A stretch of 64,000 nt of DNA, from contig NZ_LAZX01000094.1 in the NCBI RefSeq assembly GCF_000980895.1, positions 558,001 to 622,000 on the forward strand, read 5' to 3'. This DNA is from Sphingomonas sp. Ag1 (GTDB taxonomy: Bacteria > Pseudomonadota > Alphaproteobacteria > Sphingomonadales > Sphingomonadaceae). Below, piece after piece: positions 45,500 through 56,134 of this stretch (positions are counted from its first letter, which is position 1; every line of letters begins with the position of its first letter). Position numbers and translations under genes: made by a program. Below the pieces are notes generated by a model. The model was not told the DNA's origin. It saw only the letters and a program-made list of their open reading frames with translations, and did not search any database.

Positions 45500-46414
45500 A
45501 TGGCAAACATCTATCTACCGACGCTGAAGCAGCTTCAATATCTCGTTGCGCTCAAGGATCAGGGGCATTTCGGCCGCGCGGCGGAGACGTGCTACGTCAC
45601 GCAATCGACGCTGTCGGCGGGCATCCGTGAACTGGAAACGCTGATCGGGGTGACGCTGGTTGAACGCACTCGCCGCGTGGTCCGCTTCACGCCGCTGGGT
45701 GATCAGATTGTCGCCAAGGCACGGCGTATCCTGCGCGAGGCGGAGGAGCTTGGCGACATGGCACGGGCTGCCGGCCGCCCCCTGTCGGGCGAGATGCGGA
45801 TGAGCGTGATCCCGACCATCGCGCCGTTCCTGCTCCCCCGGGTGCTGCCCCGGCTGCGCGCCGATTATCCCGATCTGAAACTCTACCTGCGCGAGGAACC
45901 CAGCGCCCAGGCGTGCGAGGCGCTGCACAGTGGCAGGGCCGACTGTGTCCTACTCGCCCTGCCCTACGCCTGCGGCGACGTGACGACCGAACCGTTGTTC
46001 GACGATCGCCTGTTCCTCGCCTTTCCGACCGGCGAGCTTCCGGACAGCGTCCAGCCCGTGTCGCCGCTGGAAATCGATGAAACCCGCCTCCTGATGCTGG
46101 AGGATGGCCATTGCCTGAAGGATCATGTGCTCGCCGCCTGCAACCGGCCGGAGTTGCGCGCGGAGGCGACCATGATGGGTACGTCGCTTCACACCATCGT
46201 ACAGATGGTCGACAATGGCCTGGGCCTGACGATGCTGCCCGAGATCGCGCTTACCGCGGGCATCCTCGACCATACGGGGATCACGGCCCGGCCGCTCGGC
46301 GGCGACAATCCGAAACGGACGATTGCGCTCGCCTGGCGCCGCGCCTCCCCGCGTGAAAAGGATTTTCGCCTCCTCGCCGAAATACTGTCATCCGTCAGGG
46401 ATCGGCCGATTTGA
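45500..46414 (+). CDS. oxyR: OxyR-type LysR-family peroxide sensor
   Basis: A 304-residue LysR regulator. The N-terminal helix-turn-helix is in GRAAETCYVTQSTLSAGIREL. In the ligand domain, C205 and C214 stand nine residues apart in the segment GHCLKDHVLAAC, exactly matching the peroxide-sensing pair C199/C208 of Escherichia coli OxyR. A disulfide there would activate genes against hydrogen peroxide. The ATG at 45500 is chosen; a TTG at 45479 would add seven residues. No catalase or peroxiredoxin gene is adjacent in the window. Confidence 0.92.
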   Translation: MANIYLPTLKQLQYLVALKDQGHFGRAAETCYVTQSTLSAGIRELETLIGVTLVERTRRVVRFTPLGDQIVAKARRILREAEELGDMARAAGRPLSGEMRMSVIPTIAPFLLPRVLPRLRADYPDLKLYLREEPSAQACEALHSGRADCVLLALPYACGDVTTEPLFDDRLFLAFPTGELPDSVQPVSPLEIDETRLLMLEDGHCLKDHVLAACNRPELRAEATMMGTSLHTIVQMVDNGLGLTMLPEIALTAGILDHTGITARPLGGDNPKRTIALAWRRASPREKDFRLLAEILSSVRDRPI

Positions 46415-46525
46415 TCTTCTAACGACCTCATCTTTCGCGTTAGGTGTCGTGAAACGACGCAGAACATGCGCGAGGGAGAGGATGATGCCGCTGTTTTCAA
46501 CGCCTGCATTGCGGGCGGCGCGTGC

Positions 46526-47566
46526 ATGACAGGCGCACGACTTACCGACGTTTCGCTACGCCACCAGTTCGATGAACCGCGTCTGGCGGCATGGCTGGGC
46601 CGCCATGTCGAGGGTTTTGGCAGCGACATGCGGGTGCAGCAATTCGTCGGCGGCGCATCCAACCCGACGTTCATGCTGTCCACTAACGCCGGCGACTATG
46701 TGCTGCGCAAGAAGCCGCCTGGGCAGCTGCTGGCGAGCGCACATCAGGTGGAGCGTGAGTATCGCGCGATGGCGGCGCTGCAGGAAACGGACGTCCCGGT
46801 TCCCAGCATGCGCGCGCTTTGCGACGACCCCAACGTGATCGGGACTGCCTTTTACGTCATGGATTATCTCGAAGGGCGCATCTTCCGCGATGCGACGCTC
46901 CCCGATCTGACCCCGGCGGAGCGATCGGCCGTCTATGACCAGCTCAATCAGACGCTGGCTGCACTCCATCAGGTCGATCACCGCGCCGTCGGCCTCGAAG
47001 ATTACGGTCGCCCGACCGGCTATTTCGATCGCCAGATCGCACGATGGATCAAGCAATATCGCGGGGCGGAGACGGAGCCGATCCCCGCGATGGAGGCGCT
47101 GATCGCAGAACTGCCCGCACGCGTTCCGAAGGATGAGGCGGTCAGCATCGCGCATGGCGACTACCGGCTCGAAAACGTCATGTTCCATCCAACCGAACCG
47201 CGGCTGATCGCGGTGCTCGACTGGGAATTGTCGACCATCGGACACCCGCTCGCCGACCTCGGTTACAATTGCTTCATGTGGCATTCGACGTCGCCCAGCT
47301 GGGGCACGCTGGAGGGCGTCGATTTTGCGACCAGCGGCATCCCCCGCGAGGAGGATTATGTCGCCGCCTACAGCCGCCGAACGGGACGCGGCGACGCGAT
47401 CGAGGACTGGAACTTCTACCTCGCCTTCGCGGTGTTCCGCCTCGCCTCGATCAGCCAGGGCGTCTACGCCCGCGCGCTTGCCGGGGTGACGCCGAACGCC
47501 GGGGAGGCCGTGAACGGCACCCCGATGCTGGCGGAACAGGCACTCTCCCTCCTCCGGCGCGGATGA
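46526..47566 (+). CDS. Phosphotransferase family protein (ACAD10/APH-like kinase)
   Basis: A 346-residue aminoglycoside phosphotransferase-like kinase. It shows the N-lobe FVGGASNPTFML and the VLRKKPPGQLL region typical of the ACAD10-N kinase branch, the catalytic loop SIAHGDYRLENVMFH and the metal site VLDWELSTIGHPLADLG. Relatives phosphorylate hydroxyacyl groups such as 4-hydroxy-acids before acyl-CoA dehydrogenation. No acyl-CoA dehydrogenase is adjacent here; the next gene is an epoxide hydrolase. The ATG at 46526 is the most consistent start. Confidence 0.87.
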   Translation: MTGARLTDVSLRHQFDEPRLAAWLGRHVEGFGSDMRVQQFVGGASNPTFMLSTNAGDYVLRKKPPGQLLASAHQVEREYRAMAALQETDVPVPSMRALCDDPNVIGTAFYVMDYLEGRIFRDATLPDLTPAERSAVYDQLNQTLAALHQVDHRAVGLEDYGRPTGYFDRQIARWIKQYRGAETEPIPAMEALIAELPARVPKDEAVSIAHGDYRLENVMFHPTEPRLIAVLDWELSTIGHPLADLGYNCFMWHSTSPSWGTLEGVDFATSGIPREEDYVAAYSRRTGRGDAIEDWNFYLAFAVFRLASISQGVYARALAGVTPNAGEAVNGTPMLAEQALSLLRRG

Positions 47567-47570
47567 CCCG

Positions 47571-48710
47571 ATGACTGAAACGATAACCCCCTTCACGCTC
47601 GCTATCCCGCAGGCGCAACTGGACGACCTGAAGGACCGGCTGGCGCGGACCCGCTGGCCGGAACGCGAGACGGTGGACGATTGGCAACAGGGTGTGCCGC
47701 TCGCCGCCGCGCGCGCGCTGGTCGATCATTGGCAGCACCGCTACGATTGGCGCCGCTGCGAGGCGGCGCTCAATGCCGTCGAACAATTTACCACCGCGAT
47801 CGACGGGCTGAACGTGCATTTCCTGCATCGCCCCTCCCCCAATCCGGACGCCTTACCGCTCATCCTCACTCATGGTTGGCCCGGCTCCGTCGTCGAGTTC
47901 CTGAAGGTCGTCGGGCCGCTCGCCGACCCCGCGGCGCATGATGGCGATCCGCGCGACGCCTTTCACGTCGTCTGCCCCTCTTTGCGTGGCTATGGCTTTT
48001 CCGATCGGCCTGCCGGAAAGGGCTGGAGCGTGCCGCGCATTGCCGCCGCCTGGATCACGCTCATGAAGCGGCTGGGCTACGCCCGGTTCGGCGCCCAGGG
48101 CGGCGATTGGGGCGCGGCCGTCACGACCGCACTTGGGGCGAGCGGCGATCCGGCTGTCGCGGGCATCCACCTCAACATGGTCACCGTCCGCCCGTCAGAG
48201 GAGGATATCGCCAATGCCACTGACGCGGAAAAGGCGGCGCTGGCCGACCTGAAGCGTCACGCCGATCAGGGCACTGGCTACTCGAAGCAGCAGTCCACCC
48301 GGCCGCAAACGCTGGGCTATGGTCTGGTCGATTCCCCGGTCGGCCAGGCCATGTGGATCTACGAGAAGTTCCACGAGTGGACTGATTGCAGGGGGGTGCC
48401 AGAGAATGCGCTGACCCGGGACGAGATGCTCGACGACATCATGATCTACTGGCTGACCGGCACCGGCGCCTCGTCAGCGCGGCTCTATTGGGAAAGCTTC
48501 GGCGCGTTCGGCGGGCAGAAGGTCCCGGTGCCAACCGGGTGCAGCATCTTCCCCAAGGAAATCCTGCGGCCGTCCCGCCGCTGGGCGGAGAAGAGCTATA
48601 CCAACATCATCCACTGGAACGAGCTGGACCGCGGCGGGCATTTCGCCGCGCTCGAACAACCCGAATTGTTCGTGGAAGAGGTGCGCGCCACCTTCCGCTC
48701 GCTGCGCTGA
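47571..48710 (+). CDS. Epoxide hydrolase with N-terminal EHN domain
   Basis: A 379-residue alpha/beta hydrolase of the microsomal epoxide hydrolase branch. An N-terminal EHN domain (FTLAIPQAQLDDLKDRLARTRWP, shown as LDDLKDRLARTRWP) precedes the catalytic domain. The oxyanion loop is HGWPGSVVEF, the nucleophile D179 lies in GGDWGAA, and the catalytic His is in GGHFAALEQPE. It opens epoxides to diols. It begins 4 bases after the kinase stop, so the two are probably cotranscribed. Confidence 0.92.
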   Translation: MTETITPFTLAIPQAQLDDLKDRLARTRWPERETVDDWQQGVPLAAARALVDHWQHRYDWRRCEAALNAVEQFTTAIDGLNVHFLHRPSPNPDALPLILTHGWPGSVVEFLKVVGPLADPAAHDGDPRDAFHVVCPSLRGYGFSDRPAGKGWSVPRIAAAWITLMKRLGYARFGAQGGDWGAAVTTALGASGDPAVAGIHLNMVTVRPSEEDIANATDAEKAALADLKRHADQGTGYSKQQSTRPQTLGYGLVDSPVGQAMWIYEKFHEWTDCRGVPENALTRDEMLDDIMIYWLTGTGASSARLYWESFGAFGGQKVPVPTGCSIFPKEILRPSRRWAEKSYTNIIHWNELDRGGHFAALEQPELFVEEVRATFRSLR

Positions 48711-48734
48711 CGCAGCGCCAGCACGACGCTGGCG

Positions 48735-48763
48735 GTCACCCCGGCGCCCGCCGCCGGGGTGAC
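48735..48763. terminator. Perfect 12-bp hairpin between convergent epoxide hydrolase and gatB
   Basis: GTCACCCCGGCG (48735-48746) pairs exactly with CGCCGGGGTGAC (48752-48763) across a 5-base loop. It lies 24 bases past the hydrolase stop and 7 from the gatB stop, so it probably terminates both genes. There is no T-run. Confidence 0.6.
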
Positions 48764-48770
48764 GCTCCGA

Positions 48771-50234
48771 TCAGCCCAGCGCCTTCTTCAGCAACTCGTT
48801 GACGACGCCTGGGTTTGCCTTGCCGCCCATCGCCTTCATCGTCTGCCCGACGAAGAAGCCGAAAAGCGCGACCTTGCCACCGCGATACTGCTCCAGCTGG
48901 TTCGGGTTCTTCGCCAGCACCTCGGCAATCACCGCCTCGATCGCGCCCGTATCGCTGGTCTGCTTCAGCCCGCGCTCCTCGACGATCTTGCCCGGTGCAT
49001 CGCCGGTTTCCAGCATCACCTCGAACACCTGCTTCGCCAGACTGCCCGACAACGTACCGTCCGCAACCAGCGCGAGCAGTTCCGCCGCCTGCCCCGGCGT
49101 AACCGGCGATTCGGTGATGTCCTTGCCGATACGGTTCAGCGCACCGAACAGCTCACCCGTCACCCAGTTGGATGCCGCGACGGGCGCCGTGCCTTCTTCC
49201 AGCAGCGCATCGAACCAGCGCGCCGTCTCAACCTCCGCGGTCAGCACTGCGGCGTTATACGGGGTAACCCCCGCCGCCTCATAGCGCTTGCGCTTCGCAT
49301 CAGGGAGTTCCGGCAGCGACGCACGGCATTCCTCGAGGAATGCGTCATCCAGTTTCAGCGGCAGCAGGTCGGGATCGGGGAAGTAACGATAATCGTGCGC
49401 GTCTTCCTTCGACCGCATCGACCGCGTTGTGCCCGTATCGGCGTTGAACAGCCGCGTTTCCTGAACGATCTTCCCGCCGCTCTCCAGCACGTCGACCTGA
49501 CGGTTCGCCTCATGCTCGATCGCCGCCATCACGAAGCGAACAGAATTGACGTTCTTCGTCTCCGTACGCGTGCCGAATTCCTCGCCCGGCCGCCGCACGC
49601 TGACGTTGACGTCCGCGCGCATGGAGCCTTCCTCCATGTTGCCGTCACAGCTGCCGACATAGCGCAGGATCGCGCGCAGCTTGCGCAGATAGGCGCCCGC
49701 CTCGGCCGGCGAGCGCATGTCCGGCCGGCTGACGATCTCCATCAGCGCCACGCCCGACCGGTTCAGGTCGACATAGGAACGCGTCGGATGCTGATCGTGC
49801 ATCAGCTTGCCGGCGTCCTGCTCGACGTGGATGCGCTCCACACCGATCATCTTCACCGTCTCGCCATCCTCGATCTCGATCGAGCCTTCACCGACAAGCG
49901 GATGATAAAGCTGCGAAATCTGATAGCCTTGGGGAAGATCGGCGTAGAAATAATTCTTGCGGTCGAACCGCGACCATTTGTTGATCTGCGCGTCGATCGC
50001 CATGCCCGTGCGAACCGCTTGGCGGATGCACTCGCGGTTCGGCACCGGCAGCATGCCGGGCATCGCCGCGTCAATCAGGCTGACCTGCGAATTGGGCTCC
50101 GCGCCGAACGCGGTGGCCGCACCGGAGAACAGCTTGGCGTTGGAGGTCACCTGTGCGTGCACCTCGAGGCCGATCACGACCTCCCAGTCGCCGGTGGCAC
50201 CCTTGATGCGATATGGTGCGGTTGCGTCAGCCAT
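48771..50234 (-). CDS. gatB: Asp/Glu-tRNA amidotransferase subunit B
   Basis: A 487-residue subunit that binds misacylated Asp-tRNA-Asn or Glu-tRNA-Gln and activates its side chain with ATP. It has the N-terminal GatB/GatE cradle with [10 protein letters not shown] and metal loop [14 protein letters not shown], and a helical tail domain with [20 protein letters not shown] (shown in part). It lies 27 bases downstream of gatA on the same strand. Confidence 0.97.
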   Translation of the reverse strand: MADATAPYRIKGATGDWEVVIGLEVHAQVTSNAKLFSGAATAFGAEPNSQVSLIDAAMPGMLPVPNRECIRQAVRTGMAIDAQINKWSRFDRKNYFYADLPQGYQISQLYHPLVGEGSIEIEDGETVKMIGVERIHVEQDAGKLMHDQHPTRSYVDLNRSGVALMEIVSRPDMRSPAEAGAYLRKLRAILRYVGSCDGNMEEGSMRADVNVSVRRPGEEFGTRTETKNVNSVRFVMAAIEHEANRQVDVLESGGKIVQETRLFNADTGTTRSMRSKEDAHDYRYFPDPDLLPLKLDDAFLEECRASLPELPDAKRKRYEAAGVTPYNAAVLTAEVETARWFDALLEEGTAPVAASNWVTGELFGALNRIGKDITESPVTPGQAAELLALVADGTLSGSLAKQVFEVMLETGDAPGKIVEERGLKQTSDTGAIEAVIAEVLAKNPNQLEQYRGGKVALFGFFVGQTMKAMGGKANPGVVNELLKKALG

Positions 50235-50261
50235 TGGCCAGATTCCCGAATTCGAACGTCA

Positions 50262-51746
50262 TTACCACCACGCCTGCGGCCGGGCGACGAAGCCCGCGCG
50301 CTCCTCGATCGCGAGCGCCGCGTTCAGCACGCCCTGCTCGTCCAGCGCCTTGCCGATCACCTGCAGCCCCAGCGGCAGCCCCTTGCGATCCAGCCCGCCC
50401 GGCACGCTCATCGCCGGCAGCCCGGCAAGGCTCGACGGCACGGTGAACACGTCGTTGAGGTACATCGCCAGCGGATCGGCGCTCTTCTCGCCCAGTGCGA
50501 ACGCCGCCGACGGTGCGGTCGGCGTCAGCAGCACGTCGCAGCTTTCCCAGGCCTTTTCGAAATCCTGCGCGATCAGCGTGCGGACCTTCGACGCCTGCGT
50601 GAAATAGGCATCGTAGAAGCCAGCCGACAGCACATAGGTACCGATCAGGATACGCCGCTTCACCTCGTCGCCGAAGCCGGCGGCGCGCGTCGCTGCGTAC
50701 ATTTCCTGCAGGTTCGCGCCGTCCGGCAGGTCGCGCAGACCATAACGCACGCCATCATAGCGCGCGAGGTTCGACGACGCCTCGGCCGGCGCGATGATGT
50801 AATAGGCCGGCAGCGCGTATTTGGTGTGCGGCAGCGACACCTCGACGATCTCGGCGCCCGCATCCTTCATCCAGGCGATACCCTGCTGCCAGAGCGCCTC
50901 GATCTCCTCGGGCATACTTTCGACGCGATATTCGCGCGGAATGCCGACGCGCTTGCCTGCCATGCTGGCGTTCAGCGACTGCTCCCACTGCGGCACCGGC
51001 AGGTCGAGCGAGGTGGCGTCCTTCGCGTCGAAGCCGCTCATCGCCTCCAGCATAATCGCGCAATCGCGCACGTCGCGCGCCATGGGCCCGGCCTGATCCA
51101 GCGACGAGGCGAAGGCGATCGTGCCCCATCGCGAGCAGCGGCCATAGGTCGGCTTGATGCCCGAAATGCCGGTGAAGGCCGCCGGCTGACGGATCGAGCC
51201 GCCCGTATCGGTGCCGGTCGCACCCGGGCACAGCCGCGCCGCCACGGCGGAGGAAGAACCACCGGACGAGCCACCCGGCGCCAGCGGCGTTGTACTGCCG
51301 TCATTGCTGCGCCAGGGCGAGATGACATTGCCGAACGCGCTGGTCTCGTTGGATGAGCCCATGGCGAACTGGTCCATGTTCAGCTTGCCCAGCATCCCGG
51401 CGCCCGCATTCCACAGGTTCTGCGACACCGTGGATTCGTACTGCGGCGTGAAGCCTTCCAGGATGTGGCTGGCAGCGGTCGTCGGCACGCCCTTGGTGCA
51501 AAACAGGTCCTTCATGCCGATCGGCACGCCGGCCAGCGGCTTCAGCTCCTCGCCAGCCGCGCGCGCGGCATCGGCGGCATCGGCGGCGGCCAGCGCGTGA
51601 TCCGGCGTCTCGACCAGAAAGGCGTTCAGCGGCTTGGCGCGGCTGACCGCGTCGTTGAAGGCGGTGGCGACGTCGCGCGCGGAAAAGGTGCCGGCACGCA
51701 CCCCGTCGCGAATATCGCGGATGCCAAGATCGGTGAGGTCAGTCAT
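50262..51746 (-). CDS. gatA: Asp/Glu-tRNA amidotransferase subunit A
   Basis: A 494-residue amidase-signature enzyme that releases ammonia from glutamine. The Ser-cisSer-Lys triad is visible: Lys in GMKDLF, and the serines in [13 protein letters not shown] and [11 protein letters not shown]. The ATG at 51746 is the first in a proper context. It is the middle gene of gatC-gatA-gatB. Confidence 0.97.
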   Translation of the reverse strand: MTDLTDLGIRDIRDGVRAGTFSARDVATAFNDAVSRAKPLNAFLVETPDHALAAADAADAARAAGEELKPLAGVPIGMKDLFCTKGVPTTAASHILEGFTPQYESTVSQNLWNAGAGMLGKLNMDQFAMGSSNETSAFGNVISPWRSNDGSTTPLAPGGSSGGSSSAVAARLCPGATGTDTGGSIRQPAAFTGISGIKPTYGRCSRWGTIAFASSLDQAGPMARDVRDCAIMLEAMSGFDAKDATSLDLPVPQWEQSLNASMAGKRVGIPREYRVESMPEEIEALWQQGIAWMKDAGAEIVEVSLPHTKYALPAYYIIAPAEASSNLARYDGVRYGLRDLPDGANLQEMYAATRAAGFGDEVKRRILIGTYVLSAGFYDAYFTQASKVRTLIAQDFEKAWESCDVLLTPTAPSAAFALGEKSADPLAMYLNDVFTVPSSLAGLPAMSVPGGLDRKGLPLGLQVIGKALDEQGVLNAALAIEERAGFVARPQAWW

Positions 51747-51825
51747 CAAAACACCGTCACGCCGGCCATCGCCGGCTGTTCAAGGAAAAGGAGCGCCATC
51801 GGGCGCCGTGCGGCCACGATCGCCA

Positions 51826-52128
51826 TCATTCAATCACCTTGGGCACGGTGAAGAAGCCATGCTCCGCCTGCGGCGCATTGGCGAGCACCGCGTCGCGGAT
51901 GCCGCCACCGGTCAACGGATCGGCATTCACCACATCGTCGCGCAGGCGCAGCTTGTTCGGGATCACCGCGGTCATCGGTGCGACGCCGCTGGTATCCACC
52001 TCGCCCAGTTGCTCGATCCAGCCGAGGATGTTGTTCAGCTCGGGCACGAGCCGCTCGGCGGCGGCATCGTCGATCGCGATGCGCGCAAGGCTCGCGACCT
52101 TCTTCACGGTGACGGTATCTACGGACAT
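51826..52128 (-). CDS. gatC: Asp/Glu-tRNA amidotransferase subunit C
   Basis: A 100-residue small subunit that wraps GatA and GatB. It has the conserved N-terminus [12 protein letters not shown] and the C-terminal loop [20 protein letters not shown] (shown here in part as [15 protein letters not shown]). The ATG at 52128 ([12 protein letters not shown]) is preferred; the frame runs on to 52203 without family similarity. It heads the gatCAB operon; gatA begins 80 bases downstream. Confidence 0.95.
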   Translation of the reverse strand: MSVDTVTVKKVASLARIAIDDAAAERLVPELNNILGWIEQLGEVDTSGVAPMTAVIPNKLRLRDDVVNADPLTGGGIRDAVLANAPQAEHGFFTVPKVIE

Positions 52129-52265
52129 GGCGCCCGCTACCATCGGCGCGGGGCGAAGCGCAATGGGCGGGAAAGCGGATCGCGCACGCCCCTGCGCGCC
52201 CATCTGCGATGGCGTTCACCATGCCCGAAGTTGCGCGGCCGCCGCGACTGGGGCAGGCGGCGCCC

Positions 52266-53366
52266 ATGGCTCGCAAGTTTCTTTACGTCATGGCGGTGCT
52301 GATCGCGCTGATTATCGCGTTTCAGATCACCTGGAACTTCTACGGCAGCGATCTGGTCCGCTGGTATTACAAGCCGAAGGTCGCGTTCGAGCAGCAGCCG
52401 GCCTTGCAGGAAAACGAATATGACCGCGCCGACATGTGGCTCGCGCGGCCGGATCGGACCGGGAACCCGGCACTATGGACCCCGGCGGGGTATCAGCCGC
52501 GCACGACGCCCGGCGGGCCCGCGGTCTTCTTCATCCATCCGACCTCCTATCTCAGCGCCGACCACTGGAACGCGCCGCTCGACGATGAGGAGGCGAATGC
52601 CCGTGCAGCGCTGTTCCTCCGTGGACAGGCAAGCGTGTTCAACGAGGTGGGCGAGATCTGGGCGCCGCGTTATCGTCAGGCGACCTTTGGGTCGTTCCTC
52701 ACCAATGCGGCGGATGCGCAGCGCGCGCTCGAGCTCGCCTATGGCGACATCCAGGCCGCTTTCGCTGCATTCCTCAGAGAGATCGGGCCCGAACGACCGA
52801 TGATCCTTGCCGGCCACAGCCAGGGCGCCCTGCACTTGACTCATCTGCTGAAGGATCAGGTTGCGGGCACGCCGCTCGCCCGCCGCGTGGTGGCAGCCTA
52901 TGTCGTGGGCTGGCCGGTCAGCCGCAGCAACGATCTGCCTGCGCTGGGTCTCCCCGAATGTACCCGCGCCGATCAGCATGGCTGCCTGTTGTCGTGGGAA
53001 AGCTTTGCCGAGCCGGCAGACCCTGCGCTGGTGATCGACACTTATGACAGCAGCACCGGCTTCGATGGCAAGCCGCGCCGGGGCAGCACGCTTGTCTGCA
53101 CCAATCCGCTGACCGGCACCGCCAACGCCGCTGCACCCGCCACCGCCAACGCGGGCACGCTGTTCCCGTCAGAGGATCTTGCCAGCGCCTCGATCGAGGC
53201 GGGCAAGGTGCCCGCACGCTGTGGCGATCGCGGGCTGCTGCTCATCGGCGAAGGACCGGACGTCGGGCCCTATGTGCTCCCCGGCAACAATTACCACGTC
53301 TATGATTATTCCCTGTTCTGGGCGAACGTCCGCCAGGACGCAGCCCGGCGGGTGGCGGCACGATGA
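52266..53366 (+). CDS. DUF3089 alpha/beta-hydrolase-like protein
   Basis: A 366-residue protein with an N-terminal membrane helix ([15 protein letters not shown]) and an exported alpha/beta hydrolase domain. The nucleophile elbow is [12 protein letters not shown], and the [12 protein letters not shown] strand, [10 protein letters not shown] helix and C-terminal [12 protein letters not shown] match DUF3089. Members are probably lipases, esterases or enterotoxin-like hydrolases, but the substrate is unknown. The ATG at 52266 is chosen over one at 52209. It overlaps the ruvX start by four bases. Confidence 0.85.
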   Translation: MARKFLYVMAVLIALIIAFQITWNFYGSDLVRWYYKPKVAFEQQPALQENEYDRADMWLARPDRTGNPALWTPAGYQPRTTPGGPAVFFIHPTSYLSADHWNAPLDDEEANARAALFLRGQASVFNEVGEIWAPRYRQATFGSFLTNAADAQRALELAYGDIQAAFAAFLREIGPERPMILAGHSQGALHLTHLLKDQVAGTPLARRVVAAYVVGWPVSRSNDLPALGLPECTRADQHGCLLSWESFAEPADPALVIDTYDSSTGFDGKPRRGSTLVCTNPLTGTANAAAPATANAGTLFPSEDLASASIEAGKVPARCGDRGLLLIGEGPDVGPYVLPGNNYHVYDYSLFWANVRQDAARRVAAR

Positions 53367-53821
53367 TTACGGCAAGCGCTTCCGAGTTTCGCGAGACCCT
53401 GCCCGCCGGGGGCCGCCTGCTTGGTCTTGACCTTGGCACCAAGACGATCGGTACCGCGCTGTGCGACGCCGGCTGGACCTTCGCCAGCCCCGCCGCACTG
53501 ATCCGGCGGCGGCAGTTCACGCAGGACAAGGCCGCGCTGGCGGAGCTGATCACCGCGCAGAAGGTCGCCGGCATCGTACTCGGCCTCCCGCTCAATCTCG
53601 ATGGCAGCGAAAGTCCGCGCAGCCAGTCGACCCGCGCCTTTGCCCGCAACATCACCGATCTTGGTCCCATCCTGCTGTGGGACGAACGTTGGTCCACCGT
53701 GGCGGTCGAACGGGTGATGATCGAACAGGACATGAGCCGCGCGAAACGTGCCGAGCGAATCGATTCGCTGGCGGCGGCGCACATCCTTCAGGCGGCGATC
53801 GACGCCCTCACGACCGGCTGA
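53363..53821 (+). CDS. ruvX: Putative Holliday junction resolvase RuvX/YqgF (rRNA processing)
   Basis: A 152-residue RNase H-fold nuclease. Conserved motifs are [34 protein letters not shown] and the C-terminal [10 protein letters not shown]. The family is called RuvX after its predicted resolvase role, and in Escherichia coli YqgF trims the 5' end of 16S rRNA. It is four-base overlapped with the upstream DUF3089 gene and precedes pyrB. Confidence 0.95.
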   Translation: MITASASEFRETLPAGGRLLGLDLGTKTIGTALCDAGWTFASPAALIRRRQFTQDKAALAELITAQKVAGIVLGLPLNLDGSESPRSQSTRAFARNITDLGPILLWDERWSTVAVERVMIEQDMSRAKRAERIDSLAAAHILQAAIDALTTG

Positions 53822-53890
53822 TCATCGGCGCGCCGCTACGGGATACAGCGGCTTGCCCTGCCTGCGCGCCATGATTATCCGGCGCCTTCG

Positions 53891-54880
53891 ATGCCAATGT
53901 CGGACCACCGCCCCGCTTCCCTCATTTCCGGAGGCGATGTTTTTCCGCACCGTCACCTCACCGGGATCGAGGGTCTTCAGCCACACGAGATCAGCTTCCT
54001 CCTCGACGAGGCGGAAGGCTGGATCGCCGCGAACCGTGATCGCGCGGCGCCCGACAAGAGGCTGGCGGGCCTCACCCAGATCAACGCCTTCTTCGAAAAC
54101 TCGACGCGCACGCTGCTCAGCTTCGAAATTGCGGGCAAGCGGCTCGGCGCGGACGTCGTGAACATGCACGCCGCGCAGTCCAGCGTAAAAAAGGGTGAGA
54201 CGCTGATCGACACAGCCATGACGCTGAACGCGATGCGGGCGGACGTGCTGGTCATCCGGCACATGTCGTCCGGCGCGGTCCGGCTGATCGCGGACAAGGT
54301 CGACTGCCCCGTCCTAAACGCCGGCGACGGGCGGCACGAACACCCGACGCAGGCACTGCTCGACGCGCTGACCATCCGCCGGCGCCGCGGCACGATCCAC
54401 AATCAGCGCGTCGTCATCTGCGGCGACGTGCTGCACAGCCGCGTTGCCCGGTCCAACATCCTGGCCCTGACGGCCCTCGCCGCGGAGGTGCGCGTTTGTG
54501 CCCCTTCGACGCTGATGCCGCCCGCGATCGACCGCATGGGCGTCACCCCCTTCACCGATTTCGACGTCGCGCTTGAGGGTGCCGACGTGGTCATGATGCT
54601 GCGGCTTCAAACCGAGCGCATGTCGGGCGGCTACGTCCCCTCCAGCCGCGAATACCGGTTGCGTTATGGCCTCACACCGGAGCGGCTGGCGCGCGCCAAG
54701 CCCGACGCATTGGTCATGCACCCGGGCCCGATGAACCGCGGCGTGGAGATCGACTCCAGCGTTGCCGACCATCCCGAACGTTCCGCCATCACCGAACAGG
54801 TCGAGATGGGCGTGGCCGTACGCATGGCCTGCCTCGACGTGCTGACCCGACGAGCACGCGGCGTGGAGGGCTGGGCATGA
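53891..54880 (+). CDS. pyrB: Aspartate carbamoyltransferase catalytic subunit
   Basis: A 329-residue enzyme making carbamoyl-aspartate in pyrimidine synthesis. The carbamoyl-phosphate loop is [11 protein letters not shown], and the aspartate-binding region includes [11 protein letters not shown] and the 240s-like [11 protein letters not shown]. The first ATG at 53891 and a second at 53897 are both possible; neither has a strong ribosome site. It overlaps the following pyrC homologue by four bases, the classic pyrB-pyrC' arrangement in bacteria where a dihydroorotase homologue is part of the ATCase complex. Confidence 0.97.
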   Translation: MPMSDHRPASLISGGDVFPHRHLTGIEGLQPHEISFLLDEAEGWIAANRDRAAPDKRLAGLTQINAFFENSTRTLLSFEIAGKRLGADVVNMHAAQSSVKKGETLIDTAMTLNAMRADVLVIRHMSSGAVRLIADKVDCPVLNAGDGRHEHPTQALLDALTIRRRRGTIHNQRVVICGDVLHSRVARSNILALTALAAEVRVCAPSTLMPPAIDRMGVTPFTDFDVALEGADVVMMLRLQTERMSGGYVPSSREYRLRYGLTPERLARAKPDALVMHPGPMNRGVEIDSSVADHPERSAITEQVEMGVAVRMACLDVLTRRARGVEGWA

Positions 54881-56097
54881 GCAACGCGCTTCATTTCCGC
54901 AACGCCCGCATCCTGTGCGCGCGTGATGGCGAGCGCCGCGGCGACCTGTATGTTGCCGATGGCCGCATCGTCGACGAGGCTCGCGACGGCGCCACCGTCA
55001 TTGACTGCGCCGGCAAGCTGCTCGCGCCTGCGATCGTCGACTTGGGCGTCGCGACGATCGATCGCGCCGCCTTCCGCGCCGGTGGCATCGTCCGCGTCGG
55101 CCTGTTGCCCGATCAAAATCCCGTACTGGACGAGCCCGGCATCGTGCAGCGGTCGGCGTTGATCGGCCGGCCAGACCTGTGGATCCACCCGATCGCCGCC
55201 GCCACCCGCGGGCTTGAGGGCACCGATCTTGCCGAGATGGCGATCTGCGCCTCTGCCGGCGCGCGCGCGGTTGGTACCGGCCCGCGCTGGATCGCTGATT
55301 CGGGCGTTATGGCACGCGTCCTCGCTTATGCCCGCGACCTTGACCTCGCCGTCATCACCCATGCCGAAGACGGCGGGCTGGTCGGCGATGCCGTGGCCAC
55401 GATCGGTGAGACGGCGACTCGCCTCGGCCTGCCCGCCGCCCCGGCGCTGGCCGAACCGCTGGCGATCGCGCGCGACCTGATGCTGGCGGAGGCCGCCGAC
55501 GCGCGCATCCACATTCGCCAGGTCACGACCGCCGCCGGCTTCGATCTCGTCCGCGCGGCCAAGCGTCGCGGCGTGCGCGTCACCTGCGGCATCACGCCCG
55601 CTCACTTGCTGCTGTCGGACATCGCCATGAGCGATTTTCGCACCTTCGCGCGCCTGTCCCCCCCGCTGCGCTCGGAGGAGGATCGCCGCGCCGCGCTCGC
55701 CGCGCTGGCGGATGGCACGATCGACGTACTGTGTTCAGGCCACGATCCGCGCGGGCCGGAGGAAAAGCGTCTGCCCTTCGCTGATGCCGTTCCCGGCGCC
55801 GCCGGCGCCGCGACGCTCCTTGCGCTGGCGCTCGGCCTCGCGCTGGACGGCACCGTCACACTGGATCGCCTGCCGGCGCTGCTCGCCCGCAATCCGGCGT
55901 CGGTGCTTGGGCTGGATAGCGGCGTCCTTGCGCCGGGACAGGAGGCTGACCTGATGCTCGTCGATCCTGACAAGCCGTGGCAGATCAATGCGGATACGCT
56001 GCCAGGTATGGCCGGCAACACGCCGGTCGACGGACTGCCCGTACAGGGCCGCGTGCTTCGCCTGTTCAAGGGCGGCCGAGAGATAACGACGGGCTGA
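54877..56097 (+). CDS. Dihydroorotase homologue with lost metal ligands (pseudo-DHOase, PyrC'-like)
   Basis: A 406-residue amidohydrolase-fold protein in the place of pyrC, overlapping pyrB. The HxH zinc motif expected after the PG..VD strand is replaced by DLGVATID. The His of the HxCHxST strand reads IHIRQVTT, and the catalytic Asp motif TDHAPH reads SGHDPRG. One His is kept in ITHAEDGG. With these losses it is unlikely to hydrolyse dihydroorotate. Similar inactive PyrC' subunits are structural partners needed for ATCase activity in pseudomonads, so that is the likely role; the active dihydroorotase should be elsewhere. Confidence 0.85.
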   Translation: MSNALHFRNARILCARDGERRGDLYVADGRIVDEARDGATVIDCAGKLLAPAIVDLGVATIDRAAFRAGGIVRVGLLPDQNPVLDEPGIVQRSALIGRPDLWIHPIAAATRGLEGTDLAEMAICASAGARAVGTGPRWIADSGVMARVLAYARDLDLAVITHAEDGGLVGDAVATIGETATRLGLPAAPALAEPLAIARDLMLAEAADARIHIRQVTTAAGFDLVRAAKRRGVRVTCGITPAHLLLSDIAMSDFRTFARLSPPLRSEEDRRAALAALADGTIDVLCSGHDPRGPEEKRLPFADAVPGAAGAATLLALALGLALDGTVTLDRLPALLARNPASVLGLDSGVLAPGQEADLMLVDPDKPWQINADTLPGMAGNTPVDGLPVQGRVLRLFKGGREITTG

Positions 56098-56134
56098 TCA
56101 GCCGATCAGCACCGCCGGATCCGGGCGAGGCGGT

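Noticed and set aside
48759..51356. Plus-strand open frame of about 865 codons across gatB and gatA
   Set aside because: It reads antisense through two conserved amidotransferase genes and has Arg/His-rich composition typical of shadow frames.
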